Positions 41,967-50,331 of a DNA stretch of 64,000 nt are shown piece by piece. Made by a program: the position numbers and the translations under genes. The stretch is taken from the NCBI GenBank assembly GCA_050246995.1, contig JBFWVA010000001.1:124001-188000 (forward strand), written 5' to 3'. The stretch comes from SHVO01 sp050246995. GTDB lineage: Bacteria > Pseudomonadota > Alphaproteobacteria > Rhodospirillales > Rhodospirillaceae. The notes beneath the pieces were generated by a model. That model was not told where the DNA came from. It was given only the letters and a program-made list of their open reading frames with translations, and ran no database searches. Numbering within the stretch: the first letter of the stretch is position 1; every line of letters starts with the position of its first letter.

Positions 41967-42929
41967 TCACGGCGCTTCTGGCAACGTTGTCCGCACGATG
42001 AAACGTCCCTCGCCCGGCCGGCGATTGTAACGCGCGTCACCCACGGTCACATCGAGTTGACCGTCCCGGTGAATCACCTCAGCGAAGGGCAAGCGCGACC
42101 AATAGAGGAAATCGGCGATATGCACGTCATGCGCGGCCGCGCGCGCCACCGCCGGATCTTCCATGTTGGTCGGCACAAGTTCAGGATCGAGCTGAAGGTC
42201 GGGCGCCGGCGCCCAGGCAAAGGCGCCAAATCCATACCGTCCGCCCAGATCGAAAATCACATCGCGCCGGAACGGATTCACCGGGACCGGGCTCGCAACC
42301 ACCGTGAGGGGATCGCCGAGCCCCTGCCGCGCGACTTCGCGCGCCGCGTATCTTTCGACCCACGCGCTCGCCATCCCCATGCCGCCCGCATAAACGGCGA
42401 CGGCCACCAAGGCGATCACGGCTGGGGCCGGATGCGCGGCGCCCGTCCAGCGCTCCTTCCGGCGCGAGAACCAAACCCCCAGCGCCAGCGCGCCCCACAG
42501 CCAGAGGTCGATGATGAACAGCGCGTCGCCGTAGAACCAGCGCTCGGAGAACGGCATCAGGCACCTGATGCCGTATGTGTTCAGGAAATCCATGAGCGGG
42601 TGCGAGAGAATCCCGATGTAGGCAAGGCCGAGCAGCCATCCGAAGCGAACGGGCGCGCGCGACGCGGGCCGCTTGCCGCGCCCCGCCTGCCACCGGTCAA
42701 AGGCGAACATCGCCGCGGCGAGAAGCAACGGCAAAACGACAAGCGCGATGGGCCCGTGAGTCCAACCGCGCCGGAAGTAAAGGCTGCCGCGCTCGATAAA
42801 CATCGTGACGCCGTCGATGTCCGGCAGGTTGGCGGCGATCATCAAGGTCGCCATGCCGAGGCCGGTCTTATTCTTCAGGCCAGCCTGGCCAAGCGCAGCG
42901 CCGGCGAGTGTATGAGCGAGATTGTCCAT
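41967..42929 (-). CDS. YdjM-like membrane-bound metal-dependent hydrolase (DUF457)
   Basis: This 320-residue protein starts MDNLAHTLAGAALGQAGL, where the His and the following AxxGxA pattern are the hallmark of the YdjM/YfhO-like family, with NLPDIDGVTMF (Asp pair) and RRGWTHGPIAL and SHPLMDFLNTYG (His-x-x-x-Asp) further on. These His/Asp motifs probably bind metal in the membrane. About five membrane helices, then a C-terminal soluble domain. The ATG at 42929 is chosen; the longer frame has no such motif. It is divergent from the TVP38 gene with 99 nt between. Confidence 0.83.
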   Translation of the reverse strand: MDNLAHTLAGAALGQAGLKNKTGLGMATLMIAANLPDIDGVTMFIERGSLYFRRGWTHGPIALVVLPLLLAAAMFAFDRWQAGRGKRPASRAPVRFGWLLGLAYIGILSHPLMDFLNTYGIRCLMPFSERWFYGDALFIIDLWLWGALALGVWFSRRKERWTGAAHPAPAVIALVAVAVYAGGMGMASAWVERYAAREVARQGLGDPLTVVASPVPVNPFRRDVIFDLGGRYGFGAFAWAPAPDLQLDPELVPTNMEDPAVARAAAHDVHIADFLYWSRLPFAEVIHRDGQLDVTVGDARYNRRPGEGRFIVRTTLPEAP

Positions 42930-43028
42930 GGGGAATCCGGCGCGCGGAGAGGAAAGCAGCCTCAAGTCTATAGCGGCGAGGACTGGCTGTGTATACTCCG
43001 CGCACCTTTTCGCCAGCCCGTTACATCC

Positions 43029-43754
43029 ATGACCGAGTCCGAGCAATCGGCAACCGCCACCCGCCTTTCTCGCTCACGGCTCGCGCTGCTGATTGCGATC
43101 CCGGCCGTCGTGGCCCTCTCGTTGGCCGCGGGACTCACCGACTACGTCAGTCTCGACGCGCTCGCCGCGCACCGCAGCGAGCTTCTGGCGTTCGTGGCCG
43201 CGCATCACACGCTCGCGGTGATCGTCTTCACAGCCCTCTATTTCGCGGGCGTTGCCTTGAGCATTCCGGGCTGGGGTCTGCTGACGGTTCCCGCAGGATT
43301 TTTGTTCGGGCCGGCGCTCGGCGCGGCCATTGTCGTGTTCGCCGCAACGTCGGGCGGCGCCGTCGTGGTGCTTGCGGCGCGCTACGTGCTCACGGATTCG
43401 CTGCGCGCTAAAGCGGCGCCGGCCATCCGCAAACTCGAAGCCGGCTTTCACGAAAACGCCTTCAGCTATCTTCTCGCCCTGCGCCTGACGCCGGTCCTTC
43501 CCTTTTTCCTCGTGACTCTTGCCGTTGCGTTCCTCGGCGTGAGGATGCGCACCTTTTTGGCCGCGACGACCCTCGGCCTTATTCCGATCGCGTCGGTTTA
43601 CGCAACCCTGGGCGCCGGCATCGGCGATGCGCTTGAAGTCGGCGCACACGATCCGCTTGCGGCCGCGCGCGAACCGACGGTGATCGGCGGCCTGCTCGGA
43701 CTGGCGGCGCTCGCACTATTGCCGGTGCTGATTAAACGGCTGCGGCGGCGCTAA
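43029..43754 (+). CDS. TVP38/TMEM64 (DedA-related) membrane protein
   Basis: This 241-residue protein has about six hydrophobic segments. The family motif FGPALGAAIVVFAATSGGAVVVLAARY (a two-helix hairpin, about 95-125) and the conserved FSYLLALRLTPVLPFFLV (Arg before the Pro-rich segment, about 150-168) identify the SNARE-associated Golgi/VTT domain. Such proteins are thought to move lipids or help membrane homeostasis. The ATG at 43029 is used; the very long upstream extension of the same frame is antisense to other genes and is not coding. The stop overlaps that of the convergent methyltransferase gene. Confidence 0.88.
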   Translation: MTESEQSATATRLSRSRLALLIAIPAVVALSLAAGLTDYVSLDALAAHRSELLAFVAAHHTLAVIVFTALYFAGVALSIPGWGLLTVPAGFLFGPALGAAIVVFAATSGGAVVVLAARYVLTDSLRAKAAPAIRKLEAGFHENAFSYLLALRLTPVLPFFLVTLAVAFLGVRMRTFLAATTLGLIPIASVYATLGAGIGDALEVGAHDPLAAAREPTVIGGLLGLAALALLPVLIKRLRRR

Positions 43755-44401
43755 ACCGGACGCGCCACAAAAAGCGTGTGCGGATACGGCGTCCAATGCG
43801 CCAGATGGTGGATCGCGGGCGCAAAGCCGGCGCCGCGCAACAAGGCCGCGTTCTCGGCACAGGAGCGAAAATGAAGTTCGCCCGTGCCCAGGGTGAGACC
43901 GATGCCGGTCATCACCTTTTCCTGCGCCCGCGCCACGGCGTATTTCCACGCCGGGTGCGTATCGTTGGTCTTTAACAAAAGGACGCCGCCCGGCGTCAGC
44001 AGTCTACGGCATGTTTCAAGAATGCTGCGCTTCAGCGGATCCGGAAGAAGATAGAGGACATCGAGCACCACGATCGTATCAAATTGCTCGCCCGTCACGG
44101 ATTGAACCAGGCCTTCGCGAAACTCGATCGCGGGAAATCCCTGCCCGGCGCGCAAAGCGACGGAGATTTTCGCCGGCGACGGATCGATCCCGACGATGCG
44201 GCGGCGCGAATCCGCGCATGCAAGAGCCAAGCTGAACAACCCATGTCCGCACCCGACATCCAGCACCGCGCCGGTTGCGGGCAAGCGCGCCGCGATTGCG
44301 GCGAGCGGCGCAAGGATATGCCGCGCGAATACAAACGCACGGACGCCGGCCGCTTCACGCCGATAGAGCTTTTGCGCAGCGGTGAAGTCGGCCGCGATCA
44401 C
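43751..44401 (-). CDS. class I SAM-dependent methyltransferase
   Basis: The 216-residue protein has a complete SAM fold: VLDVGCGHGLFSLALA at about 46-61 (motif I), IVGIDPSPAKISVAL (motif II), TIVVLDVLYLLPDP (motif IV) and LLTPGGVLLLKTNDTHP (motif V). The substrate is unknown. The start overlaps the stop of the GT39-like gene (44398-44401, ATGA), so the two enzymes are probably made together and may act on the same lipid or glycan. Confidence 0.85.
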   Translation of the reverse strand: MIAADFTAAQKLYRREAAGVRAFVFARHILAPLAAIAARLPATGAVLDVGCGHGLFSLALACADSRRRIVGIDPSPAKISVALRAGQGFPAIEFREGLVQSVTGEQFDTIVVLDVLYLLPDPLKRSILETCRRLLTPGGVLLLKTNDTHPAWKYAVARAQEKVMTGIGLTLGTGELHFRSCAENAALLRGAGFAPAIHHLAHWTPYPHTLFVARPV

Positions 44402-46074
44402 GGATGCGCGCTCCTGAGGTCAAGGACGTAGCTCAACACGGTATCCAGGCGCTTTACTTCAACGACCGCCGGCGCTTCAGGCCTGACGCGGCAACGCGGA
44501 TTGGTGATATCGCCGCCCATGAAAAAGTCCGCCGCCGCGCGATCGTCCGTCAGGCCGATAGTGTCAGGGAGATAATAACCGGCAGAGGTATTGGCGCCGC
44601 ATACAAAGAGCTGCGCTTTTTCGGGAACCGGACGGCCGGCCGCGCGCTCCTGCGCGAGATATTGCGCCAAGCGCAGCGTGGCTTCTTTGTAGGAAACACC
44701 CCAATAATCGATTTCAAAACGGCCGTAAGCGCCTTTCAAGCCGCCCGTGAGGGCATTGAAGGCGAGGTACTGATAAGGATGGATGCGCGCCATCATCACG
44801 ACTTCGCGCACGACACCGGCGGCCAGGAGCGCCGCGAAACCGAGCGCCAGCAGGCGGCCACGCCGCTCCAATAAATCCAGCGCATAATCCAGGCCGACGG
44901 CCGCAAGCACGACGAGCTGCGGCACGACGAAAAGGAAGTGGCGCATCCCATTATAAGTGCTGGGGCGGAACACCGCGAAGGCGGCCAACGGAACAACGAC
45001 CGTGAGGGCGACATAAAGGTATTGAAGGGCGCGCGGTTCGGTGAGCGACGAAGCCCGTAACGACCCCGCCCGCATGAACATCTGCGCGAGGACCAAGACG
45101 AGCCCGAGCAGAACGTATTCCGACATCTGCACGGCGAGGAGCACAACGAGATAGCTGCCCGGCAGATGCGCGGAGTTGATCATCTCGCCTGCCCACAGCA
45201 TGTCCGGATGCCAATACAGGTTGGCCGAATCCGTGAAGACGGAGATCACGTTCATCGGCGCTTGCACCGACCAAGGCCATGCGATGGCCATCACTACGAA
45301 CGCGAGGGGCAAGGCCAACGCGAAAGGGCGCGCGGCCTTCCATGTTCGCGCCGCCGCGGTGCGCAGATCCGCCGTCAGCAGATGGCCAAACGCTTTCACC
45401 GCGACCACGGCACCCATCTGACCGATGAAAGCGAAGGCCAAGAAACGCATGCCGAGCGCAAGTCCGAGGCTGATCCCCAAGCCCGCAATGGAACGCCAGG
45501 AGGCGCGGGCCTCGCCCAGCACGCGGCAACTAAAGTAGGCGACCCACACCCCCAGCCAGGCGAGCGGCGCATCCTTCGGGTTGATGAAGCTGTGCCCGTA
45601 AAGGAGCGGGGTGGTTGCGAGGCATATGACGGCGATGAGACCGGCGCGCGCGCCCGCGAGCAGGCACGCGAGCTTCCATGCGCCAAAAAGCCCGGCGAGG
45701 AAGAACACGCCGCCGAGCAAGTGCCGCGTCTCATATTCACCGAATGGCGAGATATGCGACACGAGCGCGCTCAGGAGATCGAAGAAGCCACCGTACTGAT
45801 AGAGATTTATGAAAGCGAAGGCGGACCGGTCACTGAACCCGCTCGCATAGTAGGCAAGAAGCTTGTGGCCGTATGGAACGTGAAGCTCTTCGTCCCACGA
45901 AATACCGTAGTCCTGGAAGGTCAGCAAAATGACGGCCGCGAGAAGAACAAAGACGGCCGCCGTCATAGCATTGGCCCAGGAGTGCCGACGAACCGGACTA
46001 CTGTTGCTCAAGGCCAAAACGCTCCTCCTCACGCCACCCACGATCTTCGCCGTGGCTCCCGCGGCGCCGATCAA
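44398..46074 (-). CDS. GT39-like (ArnT/PMT family) membrane glycosyltransferase
   Basis: This 558-residue protein has eleven to thirteen membrane helices and a long first periplasmic loop starting FQDYGISWDEELHVPYGHKL (about 55-75), with the Asp-Glu pair that marks the catalytic position in GT-C enzymes. Later segments such as TRHLLGGVFFLAGLFGAWKL and HSFINPKDAPLAWLGVWVAY support family 39, which moves a sugar from a polyprenyl carrier to lipid A, protein or another acceptor in the periplasm. The acceptor is unknown. A methyltransferase gene is coupled downstream. Confidence 0.82.
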   Translation of the reverse strand: MIGAAGATAKIVGGVRRSVLALSNSSPVRRHSWANAMTAAVFVLLAAVILLTFQDYGISWDEELHVPYGHKLLAYYASGFSDRSAFAFINLYQYGGFFDLLSALVSHISPFGEYETRHLLGGVFFLAGLFGAWKLACLLAGARAGLIAVICLATTPLLYGHSFINPKDAPLAWLGVWVAYFSCRVLGEARASWRSIAGLGISLGLALGMRFLAFAFIGQMGAVVAVKAFGHLLTADLRTAAARTWKAARPFALALPLAFVVMAIAWPWSVQAPMNVISVFTDSANLYWHPDMLWAGEMINSAHLPGSYLVVLLAVQMSEYVLLGLVLVLAQMFMRAGSLRASSLTEPRALQYLYVALTVVVPLAAFAVFRPSTYNGMRHFLFVVPQLVVLAAVGLDYALDLLERRGRLLALGFAALLAAGVVREVVMMARIHPYQYLAFNALTGGLKGAYGRFEIDYWGVSYKEATLRLAQYLAQERAAGRPVPEKAQLFVCGANTSAGYYLPDTIGLTDDRAAADFFMGGDITNPRCRVRPEAPAVVEVKRLDTVLSYVLDLRSAHP

Positions 46075-46125
46075 TTAGCATTGCAGCAGAGGCGCCACAG
46101 GCCTGATCAATAGCAGGTAGTCATC

Positions 46126-47031
46126 ATGGAAGCATTGTCCATCTTGGGCGCATGGATCGCGGTCGTGCTCGGCGTCGACCTTGCCGTGATACGACCCTGG
46201 AAATCACCCGCCGCGCGCGCGGCGCTACCGCTGCTTTTCGGGGCCGCCCTCGTCCTGTGGGTTCTCGGCAGCGGCTTCGTTACATACCGCCAGATGATGA
46301 CGGACGGCGCCTGGACCGGCGCCAGCATCACCATGGCCTTCGTTCCTGCAAAGGCGATCGCGCTTTCGCTTCTCGCTTATGCCGCGGGGCGGTGCTTCCT
46401 GACGGCCCGCGCGACGCCGGCGGCGCCCGTAGGCAGATGGGCCCTGCCCGCGCTTCTTGCGGGGGTGATCATCTATGCGGTTGGAACCGATATTACAGGG
46501 CTGCGCGGCGCCGCGCTGGAACGCCAGGCAAGCAATCCCGCGATTTCGGACGCGCAGGTCTTGATGCTGGTCCAGAAAATCCGCGCGGGCGACGCCGCGC
46601 GCGGGGAGATCGCCGCCTTCCTTGGCAATCCCAAATGCCCCAGCGAACTTCTCGCCGAATATGCGGCGTCCGCAGAACCTTATTGGCGCACGGCGGTGGC
46701 GCGTAACGATGCGATCGATCCGGCGCTCGCGGGGAAGCTGGCGGGCGATCCGGACGAGATGGTCCGCCTCTATCTTGCTTTCAATCGAGAGCTGCCGGCT
46801 GACATCCTTACCCGGCTGGCATCCGATTCCAGCGACAGCGTACGCGATATCGTCGTCTGGACCGATGGCTTGCCCGAGGAGAGCTTTGAGCGGCTGGTGA
46901 ACGATCCCAGTGCTAAGGTTCGCGCCACGGCGGCTCTTCAGCCGCGTCTTTCAAAATCTCAGATCGATAGATTGCGCGGCGATCCCGAGCAGCGCGTACG
47001 GGACGCCGTGAACAGACGTCACCCTGAGTAA
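46126..47031 (+). CDS. membrane protein with C-terminal HEAT/LRV-like repeats
   Basis: This 301-residue protein has four membrane helices in the first 130 residues (about 5-22, 34-52, 66-84, 105-123). The rest is an alpha-helical repeat region with a period near 24 residues: CPSELLAEYAASAEPYWRTA, DPALAGKLAGDPDEMVRLYL, PADILTRLASDSSDSVRDIV, SFERLVNDPSAKVRATAALQ and SQIDRLRGDPEQRVRDAVNR. Each unit ends in a D-x-x-V-R pattern, similar to leucine-rich-repeat-variant or HEAT-like repeats. Such domains bind proteins. Function unknown; it stands alone between divergent and convergent neighbours. Confidence 0.72.
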   Translation: MEALSILGAWIAVVLGVDLAVIRPWKSPAARAALPLLFGAALVLWVLGSGFVTYRQMMTDGAWTGASITMAFVPAKAIALSLLAYAAGRCFLTARATPAAPVGRWALPALLAGVIIYAVGTDITGLRGAALERQASNPAISDAQVLMLVQKIRAGDAARGEIAAFLGNPKCPSELLAEYAASAEPYWRTAVARNDAIDPALAGKLAGDPDEMVRLYLAFNRELPADILTRLASDSSDSVRDIVVWTDGLPEESFERLVNDPSAKVRATAALQPRLSKSQIDRLRGDPEQRVRDAVNRRHPE

Positions 47032-47097
47032 TCGGCGCGGCGTCCGTGACGAAAGCGTGAAGTCCGTACACCGAGCCTAGTCGTGTCGAACAATCAC

Positions 47098-47634
47098 TTA
47101 GCGCGCGGGTACGCCCGCGCCGATGTCGATCCACTGGCCCATTTTCACAGCCGTGACGAATAGATTGTCGTCCGAAGAAACCCATTGAGCTTGTTTGGCG
47201 ACTTCAGAAGTGAATCCAACGAGACCAATACGACCACTCTGGGGGTGAAGGAGCGGCAGCCCAATCCCATCCGCCTTCGTTTCCCGTCGGGCGTTCGTCA
47301 TGGTGCGCTGCAGGAGGTAGCCGCACGGTTGCTGGACCGCCGACCACGCAATGCGAGCCGCCTCGGATCGCGCGCTCGGATCAAAATTCGCGAGCACCTC
47401 ATCGCCGGTCAACTCCACCCCCGACAACTCGTTGAGGCCGGTCCAAAAAAGCCTGAATCGCATGACACCGGGAGACAGCACATCGACGATGGCGGTATTT
47501 TTCTGCTGCGCGAACGCGGGCAGGTTCAAATAGTCCGGTAAAGAGGGGATCAACGTTTGGGATCTCGCGGATTGCCAGTGGGAGGCAAACGCCTTGATGT
47601 CGGCGGCGACGTTGGAATCCAGTAGCGCGTCCAT
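47098..47634 (-). CDS. PAS domain-containing protein (alphaproteobacterial PAS_5 type)
   Basis: This 178-residue protein consists of a helical N-terminus and one PAS-like domain with IPSLPDYLNLPAFAQQKNTA and MRFRLFWTGLNELSGVELTG. The order RFRxxGTxxxxxxGxDxTG is replaced here by RFRLFWTGLNELSGVELTGD, fitting PF07310-type proteins that occur in many alphaproteobacteria with unknown ligands and no output domain. It probably senses a signal and binds another protein. ATG at 47634 is used; a GTG one codon upstream is also possible. Confidence 0.72.
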   Translation of the reverse strand: MDALLDSNVAADIKAFASHWQSARSQTLIPSLPDYLNLPAFAQQKNTAIVDVLSPGVMRFRLFWTGLNELSGVELTGDEVLANFDPSARSEAARIAWSAVQQPCGYLLQRTMTNARRETKADGIGLPLLHPQSGRIGLVGFTSEVAKQAQWVSSDDNLFVTAVKMGQWIDIGAGVPAR

Positions 47635-47776
47635 CACGACACCAAAAGCAACCTGTTATTATCCAATGAGATGGAACCGACGTTACTGCCCCCTCCAAAA
47701 AGGTGGGCGTCCATCTTCACGTAGAGCCCGCCATTGCGCGCACTACCCGCCAAGCTTTCGCAGTTTTGCACGGGAA

Positions 47777-47853
47777 TGGCGTGCCCGAAGGGATTCGAAC
47801 CCCCGGCCTTCGCCTTCGGAGGGCGACGCTCTATCCAGCTGAGCTACGGGCAC
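47777..47853 (-). tRNA. tRNA-Arg(CCG)
   Basis: The minus-strand sequence folds as a cloverleaf: acceptor GTGCCCG paired to CGGGCAC, D-arm with GAGC/GCTC and AGCTGGATA, anticodon stem TCGCC/GGCGA with loop CTCCGAA (anticodon CCG, reading CGG), and T-arm with GGTTCGAATCC. A discriminator G followed by CCA (47777-47779) is encoded. Two G-T pairs at the base of the T-stem are slightly unusual. No integrase or duplicated 3' end was found nearby, so there is no sign that it serves as an attachment site. Confidence 0.95.
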
Positions 47854-47920
47854 GTGAGGCGGAACATAAGGCATCGGACGGGCCGGTGCAAATCACTGAA
47901 AATCAGCCATTTACGGGGCT

Positions 47921-48937
47921 TTAGCGCGCCGCCTTTTGCAGACGCAGGATGGCGTCTTCGTCCGCGCGCGAGGGCAGCGGCGTGTTGGGCTTGGTAATGA
48001 ACGCGACCACGTCCTTGAGGACGAGCGGCGCTTCCTTATCGCGCAAAAGGATGTGCCAGCCGTTCGGGTAGAAGGCAAACTGCGGCCTTCTATTTGCGCC
48101 GGCCATGGCCATGAGCGCTTCCTGCGTCGGCGCCTTCGGGATGATCTCGTCTTTCTGACCGTAGAGATAGAGTGTGCGCGCTTGCACTTGGCCGGCCCGC
48201 GCCAGCGCTTCATCCATCAAGTTGGAGAGGCCGTAGATGGAATCGATGCGCGTTTCCTTGATGAACAGCGGATCGCGCCCGTTATCGCGCAGCATTTCAA
48301 TATTATCGCTGGCCTGATACCCGAGCCCCCGTCCCGACGGCTTGAAGCCGGGCATGAGGCGTACGCCCACCCACAGCGCCATCCGGTAAGTGACAGGCAT
48401 TGTCGAGCGCGCCCACACCGCGGGCGCGGCGAGGATCGCGCCGTCGACGAACCCCGGCGCGGAGTCCGCGAGACCCGCGATCACGACAGCCCCGCCCATG
48501 CTCTCGCCGAGCGCATAGACCGGCACGCCGGGGTATGTCTTGCGCAGGAGGACGATGAAATCCTTGAAGTCCGCGACCAAGGCATCGCGCCCGGCCCAGA
48601 GGCCCGGGTGCGGCGATTGGCCGAAACCGCGCTGATCGTAGGCATAAACGGCGATGCCGGCGGCGGCCAACGTCGGGCCGACGCCGGGTGCATCCGGGAC
48701 TTTATCGAAAGCTTTGCTGTAGTCGTTGAAGCCGTGCAGCGCGAGCACGACGGCCTTGGGCATGTTGTCCACCGGAAGCCAGCGGCGGACGGGAAGCTGA
48801 AGGCCATCGGAGGTGTTGAACACGCTTTCCGACAGCGCAACCGGGACCGAGGCGGTCCCGGCGGGCGCGACTTTCGGCGCGCACGCGGACACAAGCATGA
48901 GCGCGGCAATCAAGACAACAAGGCGCCGCCACATCAT
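47921..48937 (-). CDS. alpha/beta-hydrolase lipoprotein (monoacylglycerol lipase-like)
   Basis: This product of 338 residues has a lipoprotein signal (hydrophobic helix ending in LVSAC, Cys near residue 19) and a serine hydrolase fold of the S33/Hydrolase_4 group. The oxyanion motif is LALHGFNDYSKAFD, the nucleophile elbow YALGESMGGAVV, the acid near LYLYGQKDEIIP, and the His near NGWHILLRDKEAP. It likely cleaves lipid or ester substrates in the periplasm or outer-membrane inner leaflet. Two adjacent ATGs at 48937 and 48934 are possible starts. A palindromic repeat (48950-48998) separates it from the ABC ATPase gene upstream. Confidence 0.86.
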   Translation of the reverse strand: MMWRRLVVLIAALMLVSACAPKVAPAGTASVPVALSESVFNTSDGLQLPVRRWLPVDNMPKAVVLALHGFNDYSKAFDKVPDAPGVGPTLAAAGIAVYAYDQRGFGQSPHPGLWAGRDALVADFKDFIVLLRKTYPGVPVYALGESMGGAVVIAGLADSAPGFVDGAILAAPAVWARSTMPVTYRMALWVGVRLMPGFKPSGRGLGYQASDNIEMLRDNGRDPLFIKETRIDSIYGLSNLMDEALARAGQVQARTLYLYGQKDEIIPKAPTQEALMAMAGANRRPQFAFYPNGWHILLRDKEAPLVLKDVVAFITKPNTPLPSRADEDAILRLQKAAR

Positions 48938-48949
48938 GGGCTTTATTAC

Positions 48950-48998
48950 GCGCGTGATCTTATCCGAAAACCGGCATCCACTTTTCGGGGTCACGCGC
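48950..48998. repeat. intergenic palindromic element, copy 1
   Basis: Outer arms GCGCGTGATC and GGTCACGCGC (one wobble pair) enclose a second pair CCGAAAA/TTTTCGG around CCGGCATCCAC. The core GAAAACCGGCATCCACTTTTCGG resembles dispersed palindromes common in rhizobia and relatives. It reaches into the stop codon of the ABC ATPase gene (TAG at 48998-49000). Two related elements lie at 50283 and 63950. Confidence 0.75.
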
Positions 48999-49966
48999 TA
49001 GACCTCGGCGCGCTCGCCCGGCGCGCGGGCCGTGAGTTGAAGGAAGATGTCTTCGAGTTCCACTTCCTCGGTGCGCATATCGGCGATCGGCAGGCTGCAG
49101 GCGCGCGCGACATCCAAAATCTCGCGCATCGCGTTGGAGCTGGGACGATAGGCGATATGGATTTCGGTGGGAGACGGCTGCGTGGCCCCCAATTTCTTGA
49201 GCGGCTCAGGCACATCGGCGACGGCTTCGGAGAGGATGAAGGTCACCGACTTGTTGTCGAGCTGCCGCAGCAGATTGCGCTTCGTATCGCAGACGACGAG
49301 GCGTCCGTGATCGATGATGGCGATACGATCGCACAGCTCCTCGGCTTCCTCGAGATAGTGCGTGGTGAGAAGGATCGTGGTGCCGATGGCGTTGAGTTGC
49401 CGCATGTGTTTCCACAGATGCTGACGCAAACCGACGTCCACGCCTGCGGTAGGTTCATCGAGCACGATGATCGGCGGCGTATGTACGAGGGCCTTGCCGA
49501 TCAGGAGGCGGCGGCGCATCCCGCCCGAGAGCGCGCGGGCATAGGCGTTGGCTTTGTCGGCGAGGCCGATGACTTCCAGGATCTCGTCCGTGCGGCGTTC
49601 GTTTTTCGGCACGCCGTAAAGGCCGGCCTGCACTTCCAGGAGCTCGCGCGGCGTGAAGAAGGGATCGAGGTTCAATTCCTGCGGTACGACCCCGATGGCG
49701 AGCCGCGCATGGCGCTCGTCCGCGTCGATATCGTAATTCCAGATTTTCACCGATCCCGATGATTTGGCGACGAGGCCGGCCATGATGTTGATCATCGTGG
49801 ACTTGCCGGCGCCGTTCGGGCCCAGGAGACCGAAGAACGAACCCCGGGGGATTTGCAGCGAAAAGTCGGTCAGCGCGGTCTTGGTGCCCTTGCGCGACGT
49901 ATAGGTCTTGTTGAGTCCCGTGATTTCGACGGCGAGATCGGGGAGGGCGGCGGATGAATGTGTCAT
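48998..49966 (-). CDS. ABC transporter ATP-binding protein (ABC-2 exporter type)
   Basis: This 322-residue ATPase has Walker A GPNGAGKS at 49-56, signature LSGGMRRRLLIGKALV near 150-165, Walker B IIVLDEPTAGVD near 172-183 and the H-loop LLTTHYLEEAEEL. A C-terminal domain of about 90 residues (ISPAEVEL-like end replaced here by RTEEVELEDIFLQLTARAP) is of the DrrA/NodI kind used for drug or lipid-linked exports. No permease gene is adjacent in either direction, so the partner is unknown and may be elsewhere. It is divergent from the CHCC zinc-finger gene. Confidence 0.88.
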   Translation of the reverse strand: MTHSSAALPDLAVEITGLNKTYTSRKGTKTALTDFSLQIPRGSFFGLLGPNGAGKSTMINIMAGLVAKSSGSVKIWNYDIDADERHARLAIGVVPQELNLDPFFTPRELLEVQAGLYGVPKNERRTDEILEVIGLADKANAYARALSGGMRRRLLIGKALVHTPPIIVLDEPTAGVDVGLRQHLWKHMRQLNAIGTTILLTTHYLEEAEELCDRIAIIDHGRLVVCDTKRNLLRQLDNKSVTFILSEAVADVPEPLKKLGATQPSPTEIHIAYRPSSNAMREILDVARACSLPIADMRTEEVELEDIFLQLTARAPGERAEV

Positions 49967-50077
49967 GCTTGTCGATAAATAGTGCGTTTTTGGGAGCCTT
50001 GAAAGGCCCGCCGGGACCGCCTAAACACATAGTTCTTATTCACCGCCCCAACCGCTCACGAAGCTGGGAACTACGCC

Positions 50078-50263
50078 ATGGCCGAACCCACCGAAACCAT
50101 CCACGTCGAATCGCCCGCGGTCGCCTGCGATGGCGGCGGCGGCTCGCTGGGTCACCCGCGGGTTTTCCTGCGCATCAAGCCGCAGGAAGGCGAGATCGAC
50201 TGCCCCTATTGCGGACGCCGTTATGTCCTCAAAGAGGGCGCGGACGCGCATCACGGGCACTAA
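50078..50263 (+). CDS. CHCC-type zinc-finger protein (NDUFS6-like)
   Basis: This 61-residue protein matches the short zf-CHCC family: a VACDGGGGSLGHPRVFLRI segment with Cys and His, then IDCPYCGRRYVL with a C-x-x-C pair, so zinc is held by Cys, His and two Cys. Related domains occur in the NDUFS6 subunit of complex I in mitochondria and in alphaproteobacteria, where the gene is often near unrelated housekeeping genes. A complex I link here is family knowledge, not seen in this window. It is divergent from the ABC ATPase gene and precedes polA by 68 nt. Confidence 0.88.
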   Translation: MAEPTETIHVESPAVACDGGGGSLGHPRVFLRIKPQEGEIDCPYCGRRYVLKEGADAHHGH

Positions 50264-50282
50264 TCCGGGTTTATTTTGATTG

Positions 50283-50328
50283 GGCGTGACCTGATCGGAA
50301 AACCGCACACACTTTTCCGGGTCACGCC
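50283..50328. repeat. intergenic palindromic element, copy 2
   Basis: Outer arms GGCGTGACC and GGTCACGCC enclose CGGAAAA/TTTTCCG with a short loop. It has the same design as the element at 48950-48998 and ends 3 nt before the polA ATG, so in mRNA the hairpin would sit on the ribosome-binding region. No other ribosome-binding sequence for polA is seen. Confidence 0.75.
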
Positions 50329-50331
50329 TCT

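Noticed and set aside
41703..43028. Long upstream extension of the TVP38 frame
   Set aside because: It runs antisense through two supported genes; the membrane protein starts properly at the ATG at 43029.
47777..47853. tRNA-Arg as an integration site for a mobile element
   Set aside because: No integrase gene, no direct repeat of the tRNA 3' end, and the flanking genes look native.
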